A stretch of 64,000 bases of DNA, taken from assembly GCF_028618525.1 (NCBI RefSeq), contig NZ_JAQITC010000006.1, forward strand, positions 62,001 through 126,000, read 5' to 3'. The translations under genes and the position numbers were made by a program. The DNA is from Bartonella sp. AU55XJBT. GTDB lineage: Bacteria; Pseudomonadota; Alphaproteobacteria; Rhizobiales; Rhizobiaceae. Below are positions 58,711 through 64,000 of the stretch, piece after piece. The number at the start of each line of letters is the position of its first letter. The stretch's first letter is position 1. The notes beneath the pieces were generated by a model that was given only the letters and a program-made list of their open reading frames with translations, did not search any database and was not told the origin of the DNA.

Positions 58711-59067
58711 TTATTTGAACATCAATACGATGTCCTTTATCCAACCTATGATCGATCCTATAAAACTCATTGCGTATCCAGCAAACAATAGTCCTGCTCC
58801 TATAGTCATAGGTTCAAGGACCTTTTCAACTTTGCCTTGAAAGGTTGTCCCATTTTCTGTTTGATAATTTACAGATGGAACATAAAAAGCAGTGGTAGAA
58901 ATTGCATCAGATTTCGCATACTTTATTTGTTTCATTAGGGGAACAGATAATTCCTCTTTTGGGGTAGTATTTTCTAAATAGTTTGCATTAACATTTACAG
59001 TTTGTGAAAGAAAAAAAGTGCTTGCTATAAAAACACTTAAGAAATAATTTTTAAATAGTTTCACCAT
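58711..59067 (-). CDS. Small exported membrane protein, intact member of a tandem family (copy 1)
   Basis: A 118-residue protein with a signal peptide (MVKLFKNYFLSVFIASTFF, cleavage near NVNA|NYLEN). A short polar region containing SISTTAFYVPSVNYQTENG-like sequence (seen as STTAFYVPSVNY) follows, then KVEKVLEPMTIGAGLLFAGY and a hydrophobic C-terminal hairpin (about residues 85-115) ending in IIGWIKDIVLMFK. GAGG precedes ATG 59067. Family not recognised. Two broken copies follow in tandem and all end at one terminator. It may be a Bartonella-specific surface or periplasmic membrane protein; the function is unknown. Confidence 0.75.
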   Translation of the reverse strand: MVKLFKNYFLSVFIASTFFLSQTVNVNANYLENTTPKEELSVPLMKQIKYAKSDAISTTAFYVPSVNYQTENGTTFQGKVEKVLEPMTIGAGLLFAGYAMSFIGSIIGWIKDIVLMFK

Positions 59068-59770
59068 AAATTTACCTCAAATACTTTTAAATTATTTATG
59101 TAAGTAAATATACAATATGTGTACATAACTTACTTTATAAAGAACACACATATTTCATTATGTATTTTAAGTCAACAATTAAAATACATATAATAAATAT
59201 ATTTTAAAATTTTTATAAACATTATTGCAAAAAAGTAACAGTAATAATTACAAATTATATTTTTTAAAAAATTATATGTAATATTTTATTATGTACCATA
59301 ATATAAAACGATATGTAGTAACCTTATCATTTTTATAAAATTATATTAATATTATTTTGAAATACCAATTTCATAATAAAAAATATGAAAATTATGATCC
59401 ATTCATGAAAGCATATTCAATAATTTAAACATAAATAGTCACATTGAATTTTTATTCTATATATAAATTGTTATAATAGCTATTATTACAGAATATATAT
59501 TATATAGATTTCTTATTAAGATGGTTATTTCAATTGTTTCATAATAACATAGTGATATTTCTTAATTTGATATTAATGATATATACTTATTATGTAATAA
59601 AAAATGTACAGTTCTCTCATAGTGCAAAGAAGAGCTCAGGTTAGATAAAACTGAATAATATGATCTTTTTCGACAATGTGAACAGCATATTACTATGATT
59701 CAAAGCAGTATGAGAATATCAATTCAGATGCATTTATAAGGGCCGTAAACTCAGCATTGGGTAATATTTT

Positions 59771-59965
59771 TCAAAATTCTCTTCTGTCCAGACTGAAAAA
59801 CCGCTTTTGTTTTTTTAGAAAAGGTATTTTTCTTAAAGTTGAATTACTTTTGAAAAGATCTAGTTTCATGGATGATTTAAAAAATCTATTAAGTGTTTTC
59901 AAAAAATTTTGAGAAGCTGCTGATATTTCTTTACGTTTTTCAACATCAGCGATTATATGTTTCAT
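59771..59965 (-). CDS. Doubtful 64-residue basic protein
   Basis: An open frame with ATG, rich in Lys, Phe and Ser (MKHIIADVEKRKEISAASQ ... KIPFLKKQKRFFSLD), predicted mainly helical. No Shine-Dalgarno and no recognised family. It may be a relic of a larger gene or chance. Included because coding density is nil around it and the frame begins with a sensible amphipathic helix. Confidence 0.2.
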   Translation of the reverse strand: MKHIIADVEKRKEISAASQNFLKTLNRFFKSSMKLDLFKSNSTLRKIPFLKKQKRFFSLDRREF

Positions 59966-59999
59966 ATTTATGTTCTTGTTAAAAAAAATCTCAAGGTAC

Positions 60000-60310
60000 C
60001 AATCCTATTTCGCAATGATGCGTGTGAATGATATAATGATAAAATCCCATATATAAAATTTTTAGGGTATCAGCATCTTTAACGTTTATAAAGACGAAAA
60101 ATGGCACCGTCATGCACTTTGCTCATTCTTAATGTTTCTCTATAATCTTTGGCATTTGAGGTGCTTCATGAAGAGGCATTTTTATTCATTTCTTTAATTG
60201 ATTCAACATATCCATATTTGAAATGAGAGAATTTTACGATATTCATTTTTTTATTTAGTCTGAACTATGCTCAATTATTATTATAAATCAATATATTGCA
60301 CATCAGTTTT
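60000..60310 (-). repeat. Dispersed integrase-derived repeat, copy H (decayed)
   Basis: The minus-strand edge GCAATATATTGATTTATAAT (60283-60302) is followed by leader (ATTTCAAATATGGATATGTTGAA within 60197-60225), and coding traces KVHDGAIFRLYKR and YIIHTHHCEIGLV. The latter corresponds to the YTIHGRRREMGLG stretch of the recombinase Arm DNA-binding domain. Several stops. Confidence 0.55.
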
Positions 60311-60370
60311 TGGGTAAGAAATATTTTCTATAAGAGCATATATCTTTATTAAAGATATATTCTTTAGTCT

Positions 60371-60708
60371 TTATATAGCCTTAGAAAGATTATACCAATC
60401 GATATTATCAAAAGATTGTTTAAGCAGCATTATCAATAAGGCTGCAACAAATTTACGAGATTTGGCTTGAGGAAGTGTAAACTCTTGTAATTCCGCAAGG
60501 TTTCTTTTGTCGTTTTCAACAAGCTCTTGTGTTCTATAGATTCGACGAATTTTAATGTGTTATCCTATGGACAATACGAACAAAGCATAAAAATTTTACC
60601 CTATTGCGTAATGTATTTAATAAGCTGAGGGGGCGTGGTTTTGGCATAGCAGTTTGCACACTTTAATTGAGTAAGGCATCGTAATATTTTTTTGACGAAT
60701 CTAGCCAT
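60371..60708 (-). pseudogene. Remnant of an unrecognised gene with CxxC pairs
   Basis: A minus-strand frame from ATG 60708 reads MARFVKKILRCLTQLKCANC then YAKTTPPQLIKYITQ, stops at TAG 60601-60603, and continues in frame to GKIFMLCSYCP. After a shift, a frame with no start (to the stop at 60371) reads QELVENDKRNLAELQEF ... FVAALLIMLLKQSFDN. The two CxxC pairs (CANC and CSYC) could have formed a zinc ribbon. No family identified. Treat as a decayed gene, tentatively joined. Confidence 0.35.
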
Positions 60709-60963
60709 TTATCAGGATGGGTGACTGATGTTGGGAATAGGTTATTAGATTTGAAAGAGAGGTGGTTTACCAGTAGATTTAATTTCCCAAGAGGTTGGAT
60801 TTCTATGAGTTCGTATCTTACTTTTTTGCTTCTTTTAAAGCATGTAAATGGTTAGATTTATGGTTTCTAGGCAAGGGCCTATATTTTTTCTTCTTCACAT
60901 TATTAAGATGCGATCGCCCTATGTTGAAAATCACATATTTATTAAAGTTGTTAGAAAAGAAGA

Positions 60964-60991
60964 GAAGGACATTTGAATAAAAATGTCCTCT
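60964..60991 (-). terminator. Intrinsic terminator of the HAD gene
   Basis: AGGACATT (60966-60973) pairs with AATGTCCT (60982-60989) around an 8-base loop, about 40 bases after the HAD-gene stop on the minus strand. The downstream tract on that strand is pyrimidine-rich (CTTCTCTTCTTTT), not a perfect T run. Confidence 0.5.
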
Positions 60992-61029
60992 TACAAGAAT
61001 TTACAAATGGATATCTTCAAGAGGTTTTT

Positions 61030-61725
61030 TTATAATAAATCGCGCCATACGGCCATTGCTTCTAAAACTTCTCCTAAATGAGCATGCTTTGCGATAACCG
61101 TTTCCGCACCAGCTTCTGCAAGTGCATTAGAGTGTCCAAGATAGCTATGGGAGCCTCCCGTAAAACCGATGACACGCATGCCTGCTGCTATGGCAGCATG
61201 GACACCATGAAGTGAATCTTCTATAACGATTGTATTTTGGGGTTCTGCTTTTAATTGTTGTGCGGCAAAAAGGAAAATATCAGGGGCGGGTTTCGTTTTT
61301 TTTGTTCCAACTTCAGGTGCTGAAAATATTTTACCTTCAAAAAGGTCATAGAGATCAACAGTGATGAGCATCTCTTTTATATCTACGCTCTTTGCATTAG
61401 AGCAGATACAGTAGGGATAGCGCGTTTGAATCATTTCTACTGCCTCTCTTACATCATCAATCGCCCGTAATTCAGTTTTTATTTGTGTACGAAAAATATT
61501 GGTCATCTGATCTATGAGATGAGCAGAAACTGGTTTTTCTGTTTCCTGTTCAATGTGTTTAAGAATATCGCGAAAGATAAGCCCAGCAAAACGCTCACTC
61601 AATTCTTCTGGTGATATTTCATATCCTGTTTGTTTAAGCAATTGAGATCCAATTTTTGCTGCAAGATATTCAGAGTCGACGAGAACTCCGTCACAATCAA
61701 AAATAACAAGATCTATCTGAGGCAT
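61030..61725 (-). CDS. HAD-superfamily hydrolase, beta-phosphoglucomutase/phosphatase type
   Basis: A 231-residue haloacid-dehalogenase phosphatase, subfamily IA. Motif I is VIFDCDGVLVDSEYLAAK (nucleophile Asp, about residues 7-24), motif II ICSNA (about 111-115), motif III lysine in TKKTKPAPDIFLFAA (about 144-158) and motif IV VIEDSLHGVHAAIAAGMRVIGF (about 171-192). The alpha-helical cap lies between motifs I and II. Members act on small phosphosugars; the substrate cannot be told. ATG 61725 has AAGGA eight bases upstream. It lies divergent from ccrM. Confidence 0.9.
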   Translation of the reverse strand: MPQIDLVIFDCDGVLVDSEYLAAKIGSQLLKQTGYEISPEELSERFAGLIFRDILKHIEQETEKPVSAHLIDQMTNIFRTQIKTELRAIDDVREAVEMIQTRYPYCICSNAKSVDIKEMLITVDLYDLFEGKIFSAPEVGTKKTKPAPDIFLFAAQQLKAEPQNTIVIEDSLHGVHAAIAAGMRVIGFTGGSHSYLGHSNALAEAGAETVIAKHAHLGEVLEAMAVWRDLL

Positions 61726-63200
<1,475 letters not shown>

Positions 63201-64000
63201 ACTAAGATAATCGTTTCATTTTATTGACCATGTGTAGCAGCTCTTAATTGAGAGAGACATGCGGGCAATTTATGCCTTTTTGAGCGTTATTTATATGCTA
63301 GTTTTACTTGCAAGCGGCAAGCAAGTATTTTTATGTTTCTTGTAGAAGAAATTAAAATGAAGAAGTTTCACTCTATGTTATCATTTAAGTTCCAAAATAG
63401 TCAAATTGTCAATCGATATACTTTTATGAAAATGAAATAACCGAATCAAAAAATTCATTAAGAAGTTTAAAATTAAGTGCTTTTTTTGAGGAAGCATCTG
63501 AATCTATGGATATGTGTGCAATATTGCAATATATTGACTTATAAAGATAAGTTGGAATTATTCAACTTGAATGATAGCCCCCCCACGTATCGTCAGATTT
63601 TCTCATTTCAAATCTATCTTTATATTGAATCAATCAAAATCACTTTCTTGCGTGTCATAAGTAGGGGGCGGGTGAGTAAAAATTGCTAAAGAAAGGAGTA
63701 AAAGTACCTCTTATGAACTATCTCAAGTGCCCAAGGGCTGTCGACAACATTGGAGATTGGGCAAAGTGTGTGATGGTGCCGGTTTGCTCCTTATATTAAG
63801 TGAAAAGAGGATAAATCCTGAAATTTAAATCTAAGCTTTCTAAGCTTTTCTATCCCTTCTTAATTTTTATCTGTAGAAAAAATTGATCATTTCACTTCCT
63901 TAAATTTTTCTTTTACAGAGGAAGAAATAGTCACTAGAGATAGCACAAGTTTCTGTGAGCAAAAATTTTATAGGGAAGGTTATTAAAATCTGAAAGAATT
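63201..64000. other. Gene-free end of the window with repeat copy I
   Basis: 800 bases after ccrM. Copy I of the dispersed repeat covers about 63515-63815. A 70-codon + strand frame (63477-63689) lies in its leader and is not a gene. 63201-63510 and 63820-64000 show nothing recognisable. Confidence 0.55.
63515..63815 (+). repeat. Dispersed integrase-derived repeat, copy I (well-preserved leader)
   Basis: The edge reads GCAATATATTGACTTATAAA, then the leader TTATTCAACTTGAATGATAG and TTTCAAATCTATCTTTATAT with TGAATCAATCAAAATCACTT. ATGAACTATCTCAAGTGCCC is at 63713, and the coding trace GKVCDGAGLLLILS follows near 63758. This is the clearest leader plus start region of the family; it breaks off shortly after the DGAGL segment. 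Confidence 0.65.

Larger units (their letters stand above)
59068..61029. other. A+T-rich decayed region
   Basis: Nearly 2 kb. 59068-59700 is extremely A+T-rich with no gene. 59771-59965 carries a doubtful 64-codon minus frame. Repeat copy H lies at 60000-60310 and a broken minus-strand gene remnant at 60371-60708. The + strand 61-codon frame at 60795-60980 is unsupported. The HAD-gene terminator is near 60980. Confidence 0.55.

Noticed and set aside
60795..60980. 61-codon + strand frame rich in Phe and Leu
   Set aside because: Runs antisense to the HAD-gene tail, no Shine-Dalgarno, no family; chance frame.

Overview
The window looks like a chromosomal segment of a Bartonella species (Rhizobiales, Alphaproteobacteria). 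The evidence is an A+T-rich composition with long decayed spacers, single-gene relics of gene orders typical of rhizobia and Brucella (pdxH-dnaJ-fabI-aroC, xseB-dxs-tlyA, ctaB-ispH-thrB-rnhA, tldD next to an IalB-family gene, glyQ-glyS), split ATP synthase b and b' subunits, a CcrM-type methyltransferase and an invasion-associated-locus-B protein. The species cannot be fixed from sequence reading alone. No tRNA, rRNA, CRISPR array or intact insertion sequence was recognised.

Layout. 0-10 kb: 3' end of lysC, a divergent dTMP-kinase-like gene, nhaA, an uncharacterised membrane-anchored protein, an SLC13/RCK transporter, a YfgM-like TPR protein and der. 10-16 kb: a 1.8 kb spacer, the ATP synthase Fo operon (atpI-atpB-atpE-b'-b), then another 1.5 kb spacer with three decayed repeats. 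16-30 kb: glyS/glyQ, a TPR lipid-export-type protein, ispB, a TrmN6-like methyltransferase, a 34-codon membrane peptide, an S49 peptidase, ispE, rnhB, a Sua5/TsaC protein, a GlcD-like FAD oxidase and a DUF6101-like protein. 30-42 kb: purD, ubiA, pdxH, a DnaJ-type co-chaperone, fabI, aroC, ribB with a degenerate second domain, xseB, dxs, tlyA and an RNA m5U methyltransferase. 43-57 kb: tldD, the IalB-family gene, ctaB, ispH, thrB, rnhA, a DsbD-N-like secreted protein, yqgE, a GGDEF-EAL protein with altered signature residues, an M16 peptidase and thrC. 57-64 kb: a decaying A+T-rich accessory stretch with three tandem paralogues of a small secreted membrane protein (one intact, two broken), gene remnants, a HAD phosphatase and ccrM.

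Functional themes. Isoprenoid supply (dxs, ispE, ispH, ispB) feeds ubiquinone (ubiA) and heme O (ctaB). Threonine synthesis is represented by lysC, thrB and thrC. Protein synthesis and modification are represented by glyQS, der, the RNA methyltransferases and the Sua5 protein. The rest is mostly housekeeping in a reduced genome.

Main discoveries. (1) A family of about nine dispersed, broken ~0.3-0.4 kb repeats lies in the gene-free gaps, in both orientations. Their coding half reads as the N-terminal Arm DNA-binding domain of a P4-type tyrosine recombinase, and they share a conserved non-coding leader; one copy appears to supply the stop codon of the GGDEF-EAL gene. (2) The tandem family of small membrane proteins at 57.7-59.1 kb is undergoing gene death, with identifiable nonsense codons. 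(3) ctaB remains where the cytochrome aa3 operon normally sits, with the cox genes missing. (4) Smaller oddities are an 11-bp G tract upstream of tldD, an orphan + strand terminator that may end a small RNA, and signature-residue loss in ribB and the GGDEF-EAL protein.
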